NCBI GenBank assembly: GCA_052389915.1
Contig: JBQTHL010000077.1
Location: forward strand, 1 to 64,000
Reading direction: 5' to 3'
Length of the DNA stretch: 64,000 nt
DNA from: Panacagrimonas sp052389915
GTDB taxonomy: Bacteria > Pseudomonadota > Gammaproteobacteria > Nevskiales > Nevskiaceae
A program made the position numbers and the translations under genes. Each line of letters starts with the position of its first letter. The stretch's first letter is position 1. Positions 41,748 to 50,393 of the stretch are shown here, piece by piece. Below the pieces are notes generated by a model that was given only the letters and a program-made list of their open reading frames with translations, had not been told where the DNA came from and did no database searches.

Positions 41748-42549
41748 GTCTTGCCGGTACTTGCAGGTTCTGGATGAGCTGGCGCTCGCATCGTGCCTTG
41801 GCGTCGTGCACGAGTTGCTCCTGCATCTGCTGCAACTGGTAGAGCAGGAACATCAGGACCATCGATAACAGCAGTGCCACCAGCGTGGAATTGAACGCTG
41901 TGCCGAGACTTTCCGTGACGCCCGAAAGGTCGCCTTCCAGTGCGCGATTGGCTTGGCCCATGGCTTGGCCGATGCCGCGCACGGTGCCGATGAAGCCGAT
42001 GGACGGAATCGCCCAGGCTACATAGCGCACCAGGGAAAGTTCCGAATCCAGCCGGTCGCCGTAGGTCTCGGACGCGCGGCCGACCTCGTCGGACACGTCC
42101 TGGATGCTGCGCGTCATGCGAAAGCGGTTGAGCGCAGTGAGGAACAATTGCGGCAGCAGGAGTGCGCGATTTTCCAGCGCGAGCGCCTCGAGCGCGCGGG
42201 CGTGTCCGCGCGCGTCCTCCGGAAGAATGCTTTCGCCATCGGAAATCGAGACCAGCTCGGCTTCGAACATCCGGCGTTCGCGGGTCAGATTGCGAAACTT
42301 GTAGCCCATGATGGCGAGGCCCCACAGCGCCAGGATGATCTCCAGTTCCTGCTCGTAATCTTTGAGGATGATCCAGACGTCGGGATCGGCCGCAAAATTC
42401 TTGTCGATCTTCGCCTGCTCCTGCTGGTATTGCAGTTGCGCCGTCGCCAGCGGCCGGACCACGGTAACGTACGCGGCGTGCACCAGGATCGCCGCGATGA
42501 CGATGGCGAAAATCTGGAAGACGAATTCGACGGGGAAGGTTCGGCGCAT
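41740..42549 (-). CDS. MotA/TolQ/ExbB-family channel of the vWA cluster
   Basis: A 269-residue inner-membrane protein, overlapping the FHA-like gene by 8 nt. Helices: residues about 8-30 (FVFQIFAIVIAAILVHAAYV), about 70-84, and the paired channel helices YVAWAIPSIGFIGTVRGIGQ (about 184-203) and TLVALLLSMVLMFLLYQL (about 226-243). The IGFIGTVRGIGQAM segment and the Ser/Thr in the last helix match the TolQ/MotA core. The cytoplasmic loop between helices 2 and 3 is large. No ExbD, TolR or MotB gene is present; the two vWA proteins with membrane aspartates are the only candidates for that partner role. Confidence 0.85.
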   Translation of the reverse strand: MRRTFPVEFVFQIFAIVIAAILVHAAYVTVVRPLATAQLQYQQEQAKIDKNFAADPDVWIILKDYEQELEIILALWGLAIMGYKFRNLTRERRMFEAELVSISDGESILPEDARGHARALEALALENRALLLPQLFLTALNRFRMTRSIQDVSDEVGRASETYGDRLDSELSLVRYVAWAIPSIGFIGTVRGIGQAMGQANRALEGDLSGVTESLGTAFNSTLVALLLSMVLMFLLYQLQQMQEQLVHDAKARCERQLIQNLQVPARHE

Positions 42550-42561
42550 GGTTTCGAGTTT

Positions 42562-42801
42562 TTAAATGTCGGCGGGAAAGTCCACTTCCTGATCGGGGGA
42601 AACTTCTTCGGAGGGCACGAAACCCTTGTCGAAGGTCTGGGCTTTCGGATCGGGCTTGGCCGGCGGTTCGGGCTTGGTTTCGGCCGATGGCGGCGGCGAG
42701 GGTGCGGAGTCTTGCGCGGCAAGCGGGAACGCGAGGAGTCCGAGCGAGAAAATGGCTCCGCGCCAGCAAGCGGCTATGCGCGTATTGATATCACTCCGCA
42801 T
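42562..42801 (-). CDS. Small exported proline-rich protein
   Basis: A 79-residue protein from the ATG at 42801, which overlaps the end of the preceding gene by 11 nt. A signal peptide (about residues 14-32, cut near PLAAQ) is followed by a proline/lysine/acid-rich stretch without cysteines (APSPPPSAETKPEPPAKPDP) ending in SPDQEVDFPADI. It probably spans or lines part of the periplasm as a flexible linker, similar to small accessory proteins in TonB/Tol systems. Not recognised as a known family. Confidence 0.6.
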   Translation of the reverse strand: MRSDINTRIAACWRGAIFSLGLLAFPLAAQDSAPSPPPSAETKPEPPAKPDPKAQTFDKGFVPSEEVSPDQEVDFPADI

Positions 42802-44845
42802 AACGCGCCACGCGAAATCCGAGATCGGGTCGCGGCTCCTGACCTGCATCGCGAAAGGCCAGTCGCAGTTCGATCAGCCGTCCGTGCAGCCAGCTCGACC
42901 CGCGAATCACCCGATCGCTGCCCGTGGCCGGGCCAAAGGGATCGAGGGCTTCTGGCGGGTTGATCGGCACCACCGGATCGTAAGCGTCGTGAACCCACTC
43001 GGCGACATTGCCGCCCAGGTCGTACAGGCCCAGTGCATTCGGTGCAAAGCTGGCCACCGCGCCTGCCGCAGGAAAGCCGTCGTCGTAGTCCGGCAATACC
43101 TCGGGGGCTGTACCCTCGGCCTGCTGGTCGGCGAAGTTGCCGGACTTCGGCGGCGGCGGAAATCCGCTGCCCCAGGAATATCGCTGCGCTGCGGACTGCC
43201 CGGCGAAACGCGCGGCCCAGTCCCATTCGGCCTCGCTCGGCAGGCGATAGCCCGTGTTGACCGGCTGCACCAGACTGCCGTCTTCGCCATAGGCCAGCGG
43301 CAATCCATCCTGCGCCGACAGCCAGTTGCAGTAGCGCACGGCGGCGGCCCAGCCGATGCGAGCCACCGGCTGGTTTTCGTTGTCCAGCGAGAAACGCCGG
43401 ACGATCCCCGAGGAATGCGGCGGCGCAAATTTCCGGAACTGCGCGTTGGTGACTTCCGTGGTCCCGAGATAAAACGCGCGCGTTAGCTTGACCGGACGCT
43501 GCGCCTCGTTGGCCTGCCGGCCCTGCTCGCCGCGCTTGGTGCCGGTGGTGAACGTGCCGGGCTGAATCAGTACGAGCCTGGGACCGGCCTTGCTCGTCAC
43601 ACGAGCGGGCATGCGCGCGGCGCGCGCCTCGGCCTCACTTTTCAGGCGGATTTCCACGCGCTGCTCGAATCCCTGCCGCGGCGTGACCGAGCCGGTGTAC
43701 GGCCCGTAGCCGGCCTGGCTGGCTTCGATGCGGTGCGCGGTGGCGGTGAGTTCCAGCCGCGTGGTGCCGGGCGCGATGTCGCGCCCATCGACCTTCACCT
43801 TCGCTTCGGCCGGCTGTACGTCTAGCAGCACGGTGCCGAGAATCGGTTCGAGCGCCACGCTCAGATCCTGCGAACTTTCTGCGGCCATTTCCACGCTGCG
43901 TTCGGCGGGCCGATAGCCTGGCGCCGAGAATTGAATGCGATGTGCGCGACCCGGCGGCAGATTGACTTGCAGCGGGGTCTGGCCGCGGAACGCGCCGTTG
44001 ACGCTGACGGACGCGCCCGCCGGCTGACTCGCGATCTTCAGCGCTCCATCGGCGGGCAGGAGCTTGACCTCGGGCAGGTCGAGCGGCTCGTTCGCGGTGA
44101 CGGCGATGCGATCCTTCCACTGCGCATGGCCTTCGAGCCGCAAGCCGATTTCGTGTGCGCCGGAACCGACTTCCAGCGTCTTCGGCGTGCTGCCGGACGC
44201 CACGCCGTCGATCAGGATTTCGGCGCCCGCAGGAACCGAGCGGATCGACACCGGCGCCCAGCCCGGGACGAGGTTTACGCGCAGGTTCTGCACGATGCCG
44301 CCGCCCTCGATGTTCACTTCGGCTTCGTGCACCTGGTAGCGCGGTGCGCGCAACATCAGCCGGTGTGAACCGGGTGCGAGTTCCAAGGCTTCCAGCGGCG
44401 TCGAACCGCGCGGATTGCCGTCGATGAACACGTCGGCGCTGGGATCGGAAACCAGTGCGAGCTTGCCGGGCAGGCGCTTCATCTCGAAGCGGAAGGTTTG
44501 CTGTGCCGCGTCGGTCACGACGAAATCGGCGGCGAGATCTTCGTAGCCGTCGACGCGCGCTTGCACCCGGTAATCGCCGGGAAACAGCAGGTAGTTCGAT
44601 CCCAGCGCGAAGCCGAATCCACCATCCACGTCGAGGTGCTCCGTCGCTGGCGCGATATCGATTTGCACGGCACGCGCGAGCACCAGGAACAGCACCGCCG
44701 CAAGCGCCAGTACACCCAGGCCGCCGAAGGCGAGCCACAGCGGATTCACTCGCACCGCCTTGTTGCGCGCCACGCCGCCCGGGGGGACGTAGGGCACGGC
44801 GGCGATGCGCAGAGCCTCGTCCCTGGCTTGCACGTCCTCGCTCAC
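42791..44845 (-). CDS. PEGA-repeat protein with formylglycine-generating-enzyme-like domain
   Basis: A 684-residue protein with one membrane helix (about residues 35-58). Residues about 90-420 hold four or more PEGA-type repeats (LVSDPSADVFIDGNPRGSTP, IRSVPAGAEILIDGVASG, SQPAGASVSVNGAFRGQTP, VQPAEAKVKVDGRDIAPG), beta modules found on envelope and S-layer proteins. Residues about 430-684 form a SUMF1/EgtB-like domain (RLVLIQPGTFTTGTKRGEQG, YRLPSEAEWDWAARFAG, GGNVAEWVHD, RVIRGSSW). The paired Cys residues of true formylglycine enzymes are not both present, so it may be a ligand- or sulfatase-independent carrier. It should sit on the periplasmic side of the complex. Confidence 0.85.
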   Translation of the reverse strand: MSEDVQARDEALRIAAVPYVPPGGVARNKAVRVNPLWLAFGGLGVLALAAVLFLVLARAVQIDIAPATEHLDVDGGFGFALGSNYLLFPGDYRVQARVDGYEDLAADFVVTDAAQQTFRFEMKRLPGKLALVSDPSADVFIDGNPRGSTPLEALELAPGSHRLMLRAPRYQVHEAEVNIEGGGIVQNLRVNLVPGWAPVSIRSVPAGAEILIDGVASGSTPKTLEVGSGAHEIGLRLEGHAQWKDRIAVTANEPLDLPEVKLLPADGALKIASQPAGASVSVNGAFRGQTPLQVNLPPGRAHRIQFSAPGYRPAERSVEMAAESSQDLSVALEPILGTVLLDVQPAEAKVKVDGRDIAPGTTRLELTATAHRIEASQAGYGPYTGSVTPRQGFEQRVEIRLKSEAEARAARMPARVTSKAGPRLVLIQPGTFTTGTKRGEQGRQANEAQRPVKLTRAFYLGTTEVTNAQFRKFAPPHSSGIVRRFSLDNENQPVARIGWAAAVRYCNWLSAQDGLPLAYGEDGSLVQPVNTGYRLPSEAEWDWAARFAGQSAAQRYSWGSGFPPPPKSGNFADQQAEGTAPEVLPDYDDGFPAAGAVASFAPNALGLYDLGGNVAEWVHDAYDPVVPINPPEALDPFGPATGSDRVIRGSSWLHGRLIELRLAFRDAGQEPRPDLGFRVARYAE

Positions 44846-46392
44846 AGCGCCTCCTCGCAGCGGATGTCGAGGCGAATCGTGCCCGATCCCGGCGGCACCT
44901 CGAACTCCTTGCGCACATCGACGAAGCCGGTGCGGGTGCCGACCGCGATGTAGCGACCGGGTTTGAGCCGGGCGCTGTGGGTGGCGAAACGCCCGAGATC
45001 GCCGACCTTGTAGATCGTGACCTCGGTCTTCTGATCCGACACCAATTCGACGGCCACCGGTGTCGCGGTCTGCGCCAGCAGGCGATCGAGCGTTGCGATG
45101 TGCGCCTGGAGTCGGGGTCCGGATGGAGCGGCGGAACGCGCCTCGGCGAGCAGTTGCCGCGCCTCGCCGGCAACGGCTGCGGAACTGAGCCTGGCCGGTC
45201 GATCGATCAGGTTCTGCATGGCGCTGGCGAGCGCCGCCCGCGGTTCGGCCTGGGCCAGCCCGTCGGTCGCGAACGCCACGCTGGAGTCGACTTGCTGCGC
45301 GGCCTTGTACGTCGCAACCGCGCCGGCCCAGTCCTCGGCCTGCACCTGCGCGCTCGCATCGCGATTCAGCCCGGCGAGGCGCACGCTCTTTCTGGCTTCC
45401 GCCAGACGCGCGCCGGCTTGCTGTACGGCAGCATCGCCACCGCGCAAGGCGCGCGCACGGCCGAGACGGGAGTCGGCGACATCGAGCTGACCGCGGTCGA
45501 GCGCGGCGATCGCTTCGCCCAGCACGCGACGGAATTCCGCGTCGGCGGCCTGGGCATCGAGGCGCCCCAGCGCGTCGCGCGCAGACTGCGTGTCCGAGTC
45601 CAGCGCCAGGGCCTGGTTCCAGGCCGCGCGCGCGCCTGCAATATCGCCAATCTGTTCGAGACGGGACGCGGTGTCGAGCTTGGCGCGCACGTCGTCGAAT
45701 CGATCTACTCTTTCGAGGCCGCGCTGGGCCTTGGTGTTTCCGGGTTCGATCACCAGCGCCAACTCGAAGGCAGTCTTGGCTGCCGGCTTGTCGCTCGCGG
45801 CCAGCGCCTGGTTTCCCGCGTCGAGCGCTGCCGCCATGCGCTGAGGAATTTCCGCGACCCCTTGCGAAGTGATTGCAGTGGCTGCTTCGAACGATTTTTG
45901 CGCCTGCGCGAAATCCTTCGACGCGAACGCGGCGGCACCGGCTTCGGCCTGCTTGCGCGCCTCTGCCTGCTGGGCCGGCGCCCAGCGTTCGACCCCCGCG
46001 GCCGCGAGCAGCACGCTCTGCTGCTCGTATTGCGTTCGCGCCTCCTGCGCCGCGGCGCGTGTGCGCAGCAATTCCGGATCGTCGAAATTCAGGGGCGCCG
46101 CCGGTGCGGGTTTCGGAAGCGTTTCTTTCGCTGCGGGGTCGTTCGGTTCGGCGGAGGCGGGTGCCGTGGGTTGATTCACCGCTGGCGCCAGCAGGCCCGG
46201 CAACAACCAGAAGGCCAGTGCACCCAAGATCAGGAGCGCAACAAGTCCGAAGAGAATCGTGCGCGCCGACACTCCCGGCGTCGCTCCAGTGGACGCCCCG
46301 CGCGAAGCGGGCGTCTCCGCGTCACGCGACCGCACGGTGGGCGCGATGCGCTGAAATTCCACCGGCGGTTCGACCTGCGGTTCGGACCTCAT
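44842..46392 (-). CDS. Membrane-anchored TPR-like helical protein
   Basis: A 516-residue protein with one helix (about residues 47-69, FGLVALLILGALAFWLLPG) and a long periplasmic part made of TPR-like helical pairs (AEAGAAAFASKDFAQAQKSF, then KTAFELALVIEPGNTKAQRG and EFRRVLGEAIAALDRGQLDV). The C-terminal 100 residues are beta-rich (VELVSDQKTEVTIYKVGDLG, then KPGRYIAVGTRTGF), resembling the PEGA-like end domain of the next gene. It overlaps that gene by 4 nt. Likely a scaffold in the same envelope complex. Confidence 0.72.
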   Translation of the reverse strand: MRSEPQVEPPVEFQRIAPTVRSRDAETPASRGASTGATPGVSARTILFGLVALLILGALAFWLLPGLLAPAVNQPTAPASAEPNDPAAKETLPKPAPAAPLNFDDPELLRTRAAAQEARTQYEQQSVLLAAAGVERWAPAQQAEARKQAEAGAAAFASKDFAQAQKSFEAATAITSQGVAEIPQRMAAALDAGNQALAASDKPAAKTAFELALVIEPGNTKAQRGLERVDRFDDVRAKLDTASRLEQIGDIAGARAAWNQALALDSDTQSARDALGRLDAQAADAEFRRVLGEAIAALDRGQLDVADSRLGRARALRGGDAAVQQAGARLAEARKSVRLAGLNRDASAQVQAEDWAGAVATYKAAQQVDSSVAFATDGLAQAEPRAALASAMQNLIDRPARLSSAAVAGEARQLLAEARSAAPSGPRLQAHIATLDRLLAQTATPVAVELVSDQKTEVTIYKVGDLGRFATHSARLKPGRYIAVGTRTGFVDVRKEFEVPPGSGTIRLDIRCEEAL

Positions 46393-46435
46393 GAATTCAA
46401 GGAACCTGCTGGGGGGTGCATGTCAATACGAGCTG

Positions 46436-46540
46436 TCATTCTGAGCGCAGCGAAGAATCCACCATCCGACAGCACCTGCGCGTTGAAAGAAGATCCTTCG
46501 CTTCGCGCGGAGCCTGCCCTGAGCCTGTCGAGGAGATGAC
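46436..46540. repeat. Palindromic intergenic repeat, family E
   Basis: Outer ends GTCATTCTGAGCGCAGCGAA and TTCGCTTCGCGCG with GATGAC form a loose palindrome, followed by CCTGAGCCTGTCGA, a repeat type also seen near 27410. It fills the 213-nt gap upstream of the TPR-like gene, where a promoter may also lie. Confidence 0.65.
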
Positions 46541-46605
46541 GGGGCGGGTTCCTGTTCCACTGCTCGCTTCGGCAAGCCCGGGCTCTCATGCCCCATCGAC
46601 CGCTG

Positions 46606-47802
46606 CTACGGCGCCGCACCGATCTCCGCCGCATAACGCTGGTGCAGCAGCTTGCGCCACTGGTCGTACTGCTCCTTGGCGGAACCGGTCAGGGTCACCG
46701 TCTTGCCCTCCAGTTCGACCGTTCGCGGCGACACGTCGTCGGCGATGGAGGCGTTCAATTCCTTGAGCGAATCGGAATGCATCTTGGCTTCCTGGCCCTT
46801 GTTCAGGCCGCTGGAAAAGATGGCCACGCCGCCCGCGACGCCCACAGAACCCGCGACCGCGGTTCCGGAGTTCTGGGCTCCGACCATGGCGACGACACCG
46901 CCGATCACCGCCGCTGCACCCGCCACCTTGCGCCACAGCGCCTGCTGTTCCAGTTCGCGCAAGGCGATGGTCTCGGTATAGCTTGCGCGCCGCCATTCCT
47001 GGTAGGCCGGCTGCATGTTCTGGCGGTACACCGCGTAGTGCGCGTCGAGCGTGTCCACCAGCAGGTCGTCGCGCTCCTTCACGCTGGCCACTTTCGCGGC
47101 GATGGGGTCGCCCTGCGGCGGCAGGCGTTTCACCGTATAGCGACCGGTCTTGCCGTCGCGGGCGAGGTACCCCTCGAAGCGCGCGGGCGCCAGGTCGTAG
47201 GCGAAACGCAGGTCGGCGACGCGCCGCAGTTCCACGACTTGAACGGCCGTGAGCTTGCTTCGCTCGGCCAGCAGATCGTTGGCGGCGCGGCTGTAGAGAT
47301 CCTGGAAGGGATCGGAACTGCGGACCGACTTTTCCGTGTACGACAACTCCGCCGCTTTTTCTTCGTATACCTTGTTGAACCACTTGCGGCCGGTGGCGTC
47401 TTCGGCGGTCACGCGCAGCTTCAGCAGCTCACCGTCGGAGTGAAGGATTTCGCCACCCACGATCACCATCGATCCTGGAGTTGCTTCCGGCAGCACTCGC
47501 ACCGTGCCCCAGTAGCCGGTGCCGTCCAGTGCTTGCCGCAGCACCTGCGGGAAATAATTGGCCTCGGCCTGGCGCACTGCCGGGAGGATGCCCTTGTCCT
47601 GCTGTTCCTTGACGGTACCGGGAATGCCGGGGTTGAAGCTCACCACCACCACGTCCAGCAATTCCTCGGCCGACAACTCGCCCTGCGCCTGGGAAACCTT
47701 TACTTCGTTGACGCGCTTGACCTGCTTGGTGACGCAGCCGGTGCCCAGCGCGAGCAGCAGCGACAGTGCGAACAACCTGATAACAGCGAGGGGCGATTTC
47801 AT
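46606..47802 (-). CDS. Large lipoprotein with C-terminal glycine-rich membrane-like segment
   Basis: A 398-residue lipoprotein (lipobox LLLALGTGC, Cys about residue 23). The N-terminal half is an alpha/beta domain of GNA1162/CsgG-like appearance (VVVVSFNPGIPGTVKEQQDK, RVLPEATPGSMVIVGGEILH, LKLRVTAEDATGRKWFNKVY). A Gly/Ala-rich segment (GAAAVIGGVVAMVGAQNSG, about 290-330) could insert into a membrane. It lies 2 nt downstream of the Ser/Gly-rich lipoprotein gene. It might form an outer-membrane ring or pore for the cluster; that is inference from composition only. Confidence 0.75.
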   Translation of the reverse strand: MKSPLAVIRLFALSLLLALGTGCVTKQVKRVNEVKVSQAQGELSAEELLDVVVVSFNPGIPGTVKEQQDKGILPAVRQAEANYFPQVLRQALDGTGYWGTVRVLPEATPGSMVIVGGEILHSDGELLKLRVTAEDATGRKWFNKVYEEKAAELSYTEKSVRSSDPFQDLYSRAANDLLAERSKLTAVQVVELRRVADLRFAYDLAPARFEGYLARDGKTGRYTVKRLPPQGDPIAAKVASVKERDDLLVDTLDAHYAVYRQNMQPAYQEWRRASYTETIALRELEQQALWRKVAGAAAVIGGVVAMVGAQNSGTAVAGSVGVAGGVAIFSSGLNKGQEAKMHSDSLKELNASIADDVSPRTVELEGKTVTLTGSAKEQYDQWRKLLHQRYAAEIGAAP

Positions 47803-47804
47803 GG

Positions 47805-48893
47805 TTAGGCCTTGCGCGTCTTGTACTTGCGGTATTCCTCCCAGAGCCTGGCGCGCAGCTCCGGGTCCGCTTCCTGCTCGGCGGCTTCGCGCAACTGGCG
47901 CGCCACCACGTCGTCGTCCGTACCGCTGGGCGTGCCTTCGGGCGCCGGGAAGCGCGGTCCGGGAGAGTTGGGATCGCCGGGACTGCCGTAGCCGGCGTTT
48001 TCGCCGCCGCCCTGACCGGTTCCTCCGGCAGGAACTTCCGCCGGCGCGCGGCCGGAGCCGGAGCCGCCGCCAAAGCCGCCGCCACTGCCGCCGCCGCGGT
48101 CCTCGTTTCCGCTGCCCGAGCTTCCGGCGGCCGAGCCTCCACTGCCTGCCTGACGACCCTTTTCCAGTTCCTGCTGTTCACGCTCCAGCCGCTTGTCGAA
48201 ATCGCCCAGGGCGACCTCGAATTGCTGATCCCATTGGGCGTTTCGTTCGCCCTCGGTCATGGCGCCGCCCGCGTCCTGGCCGGAACCTGCCTGCTGCGTG
48301 CCACCGGCTTGCCCCCCTCCGGCTTGTCCGCCTGCAGAAGAGCCCGAGGTTCCGCTTCCTGCCTGCTGACCGGATTTACTGCCACCACCCGCGCTGCCTG
48401 ACGATCCGTTCCCTGCTTGTTGGCCGCTACCCTGCTTCTGGCCCTGTCCCTGGCTGCCCGTGCCGGACTGGCCGGATTGCCGCCCCGATCCCGCTGAGGA
48501 CTGGGATCCGGAACTGCCCTGCTGCCCGGCCTGTTGTCCCATGGACCCGGACGATCCCTGCGAGGACGACCCTGGCGAAGGCATGGCTCCCCGCGAAGAA
48601 CCCTGCGCGCCGGAGCCGGCGCTCTTCGAGGATGAAGAGCCCTGGGAACCCGATGAAGGCGAGGACGACGATGAAGACGACGACGATCCCGACTCAGAAG
48701 ACGACTTCGAACCCGACTGCGAGCCGGACGATGGGCTGCCGGACGATGGGCTGCCGGACGATGAGCTGGAAGAGGGGGAGGGCGATCCGGAGGGAGAAGA
48801 CGAGGAGGAAGACTCACCACCGCATCCGGCCAGAATCAGCAGACCTGCGGGAACCGCCCAATGCCTGAAGGCCCAACGGATCACGGTATTCAT
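47805..48893 (-). CDS. Ser/Gly-rich low-complexity lipoprotein
   Basis: About 362 residues from the ATG of MNTVIRWAFRHWAVP. A lipobox ending LILAGC is followed at once by a Ser/Pro/Gly-rich tract of about 230 residues (PSGSPSPSSSSSSGSPSS and variants) without secondary structure. The last 120 residues are more ordered, with a helical, acidic segment (QWDQQFEVALGDFDKRLERE) and a C-terminal RLWEEYRKYKTRKA. Such tracts often act as flexible tethers reaching through the peptidoglycan. The DNA of this tract is strongly biased to TCG/GGC codons, and slippage may vary its length. Confidence 0.72.
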   Translation of the reverse strand: MNTVIRWAFRHWAVPAGLLILAGCGGESSSSSSPSGSPSPSSSSSSGSPSSGSPSSGSQSGSKSSSESGSSSSSSSSSPSSGSQGSSSSKSAGSGAQGSSRGAMPSPGSSSQGSSGSMGQQAGQQGSSGSQSSAGSGRQSGQSGTGSQGQGQKQGSGQQAGNGSSGSAGGGSKSGQQAGSGTSGSSAGGQAGGGQAGGTQQAGSGQDAGGAMTEGERNAQWDQQFEVALGDFDKRLEREQQELEKGRQAGSGGSAAGSSGSGNEDRGGGSGGGFGGGSGSGRAPAEVPAGGTGQGGGENAGYGSPGDPNSPGPRFPAPEGTPSGTDDDVVARQLREAAEQEADPELRARLWEEYRKYKTRKA

Positions 48894-48981
48894 GGAGAGA
48901 TCACCCAGCAGAGCCAGCGCAAAGAGCCGGCGTCGTTGGACGCCGGTGCAGCCATAGAGTTTCGCGACGAGTATCCATTCT

Positions 48982-50319
48982 TCAACCTGAATCGCCCCGG
49001 ACTGCGAGGCGGAATCGCTCGGCCTTGCTGGGCACCGGCTTGCCGGCCCGGATGACGGGTCGCAGGCGCGCGTAGCGAAGGGCGCTGGCGAGATCCGACC
49101 GAATCGAGGCGGGCAGGCTCGCGGGCTGGCTTTCGACCACCTTGATGTCCTTGGTCCGGCCTTCTTCGTTGACTGAGAATTCGGCCACAAGGAAACCGCC
49201 TGCTCCCTCCAAGGGCAGCGGATTCGGGGGCGAGAAAATCAGGAAGGCCGGCTTGTCGAACGGTGGCTTCTGTCCAAGCCCCGCGAGCATCTGCGTTGCC
49301 CTGGCGTAATTTCGCAAGGCCGGTTCGCGCCGTCCCAGGCTCATGTTGACGTCGCCGATGCGGATCAGGGTCTGTGCCTGTTCGGCCGGCGGAACGTTCT
49401 TGCGGGCATCGGCCAGGCGTTCGGCGCGAGCCAGCACGACGGGCGGCTGCCACGATGGCGGCAGAGGTTCCTGGTCCATATCGCGGCGGCGCAGCCCGCC
49501 GGTCGTCGCCAGTTCCAGCAGCGGGTCGAGCAGCTCGGGATTCTCCTTGCCTTTTTCGCGCTCCAGCATGCCCACGGCCAGGCCATGCAGGCGGATGGCG
49601 CCGTCGATCCGGCTGGTGTTGCGGTACCAGCGGCCCACCGAAATATAGGTCTGCGCCAGTTCGACCTGGCTCAGGCCCTCTATGCGCTCAGCCACTTCGA
49701 TACGGCGGACCTGCAAGGCGTCTGCGTCATCGGTTCGACCGGCCCTGTAGGTGCTCGTCGCCAGGGCATGGAGCACTTCGAGTTGCTCGCGGCTGTAGAG
49801 GCCGTGATTCACCCGGTGCGATTGCAGCGCGGTGGCGAACGCGGCGGCGGCGGCGGTATCGATGCCGTCCTTGTGATGCACCCAGCCGATCCCGTACCAG
49901 GCATCGAACAGCCGCGGATCGCGCGGGCCGCCGGCAGACTCGGCCAGTTCCAGCGCGAGCTGATAGTCCTTCAGGGCCGCGTCCGTGTCGCCGGCGCGCA
50001 GCTTGGTGTGTGCGAGATTGGTCAGCGGAACGACGGTACGGGTGTCCCTGGCGCCGTACGCAACACGGCTCGCTTCCAGCGCGCGTGTGGCCAGGATCAC
50101 GCCCGCTGCCGCACCGTCTTCTTCGGTGATCGACTGGATGGCGAGGTGGGTTGGCGCGTCCCCCGGACGCGCCGGGTCAGGCAGGAAGCGGGGAAGCCCG
50201 GCGCCGTCGTCGCGCGCAACCGGTTCGACGAGTTCCGCTACGGCGGCCGGCTGCATCGCCACGGCCAGCACGAGTGCGAGCACAAAGTATTTGAGCGACG
50301 GTTTGACCGGAATGAACAT
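48982..50319 (-). CDS. Periplasmic TPR protein with TonB-like C-terminal domain
   Basis: A 445-residue protein with a signal peptide (cut about residue 28, MQPAAVAE). Residues about 75-310 are TPR-like (VVPLTNLAHTKLRAGDTDAA, LFDAWYGIGWVHHKDGIDTA). The last 80 residues form a TonB C-terminal-like fold (FLVAEFSVNEEGRTKDIKVV, ASALRYARLRPVIRAG), as in proteins of the energy-transducer/TonB-C family. There is no membrane helix after the signal. It is the first gene of the minus-strand run, 88 nt before the Ser/Gly-rich lipoprotein gene, and may connect the cluster to the outer membrane. Confidence 0.75.
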   Translation of the reverse strand: MFIPVKPSLKYFVLALVLAVAMQPAAVAELVEPVARDDGAGLPRFLPDPARPGDAPTHLAIQSITEEDGAAAGVILATRALEASRVAYGARDTRTVVPLTNLAHTKLRAGDTDAALKDYQLALELAESAGGPRDPRLFDAWYGIGWVHHKDGIDTAAAAAFATALQSHRVNHGLYSREQLEVLHALATSTYRAGRTDDADALQVRRIEVAERIEGLSQVELAQTYISVGRWYRNTSRIDGAIRLHGLAVGMLEREKGKENPELLDPLLELATTGGLRRRDMDQEPLPPSWQPPVVLARAERLADARKNVPPAEQAQTLIRIGDVNMSLGRREPALRNYARATQMLAGLGQKPPFDKPAFLIFSPPNPLPLEGAGGFLVAEFSVNEEGRTKDIKVVESQPASLPASIRSDLASALRYARLRPVIRAGKPVPSKAERFRLAVRGDSG

Positions 50320-50393
50320 CGAAGCTCAACAGGACTTGGGCGGATGCCGGTGAAGTCTGGACCTGACGATACGGCACGTGAGCATATAAAAGC

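Noticed and set aside
47900..48830. Repetitive DNA as a minisatellite
   Set aside because: The repeats are codon runs for Ser/Gly/Pro in an intact lipoprotein frame with a proper start and stop.
36977..48893. The MotA/vWA cluster as a Zorya defence system
   Set aside because: Zorya needs a MotB-like OmpA protein plus ZorC/ZorD-type or helicase genes; none are here. The vWA and PEGA proteins have no place in it.
36977..48893. The same cluster as a type VI secretion system accessory locus (FHA, PEGA)
   Set aside because: No TssB/C, Hcp, ClpV or other core T6SS genes are present.
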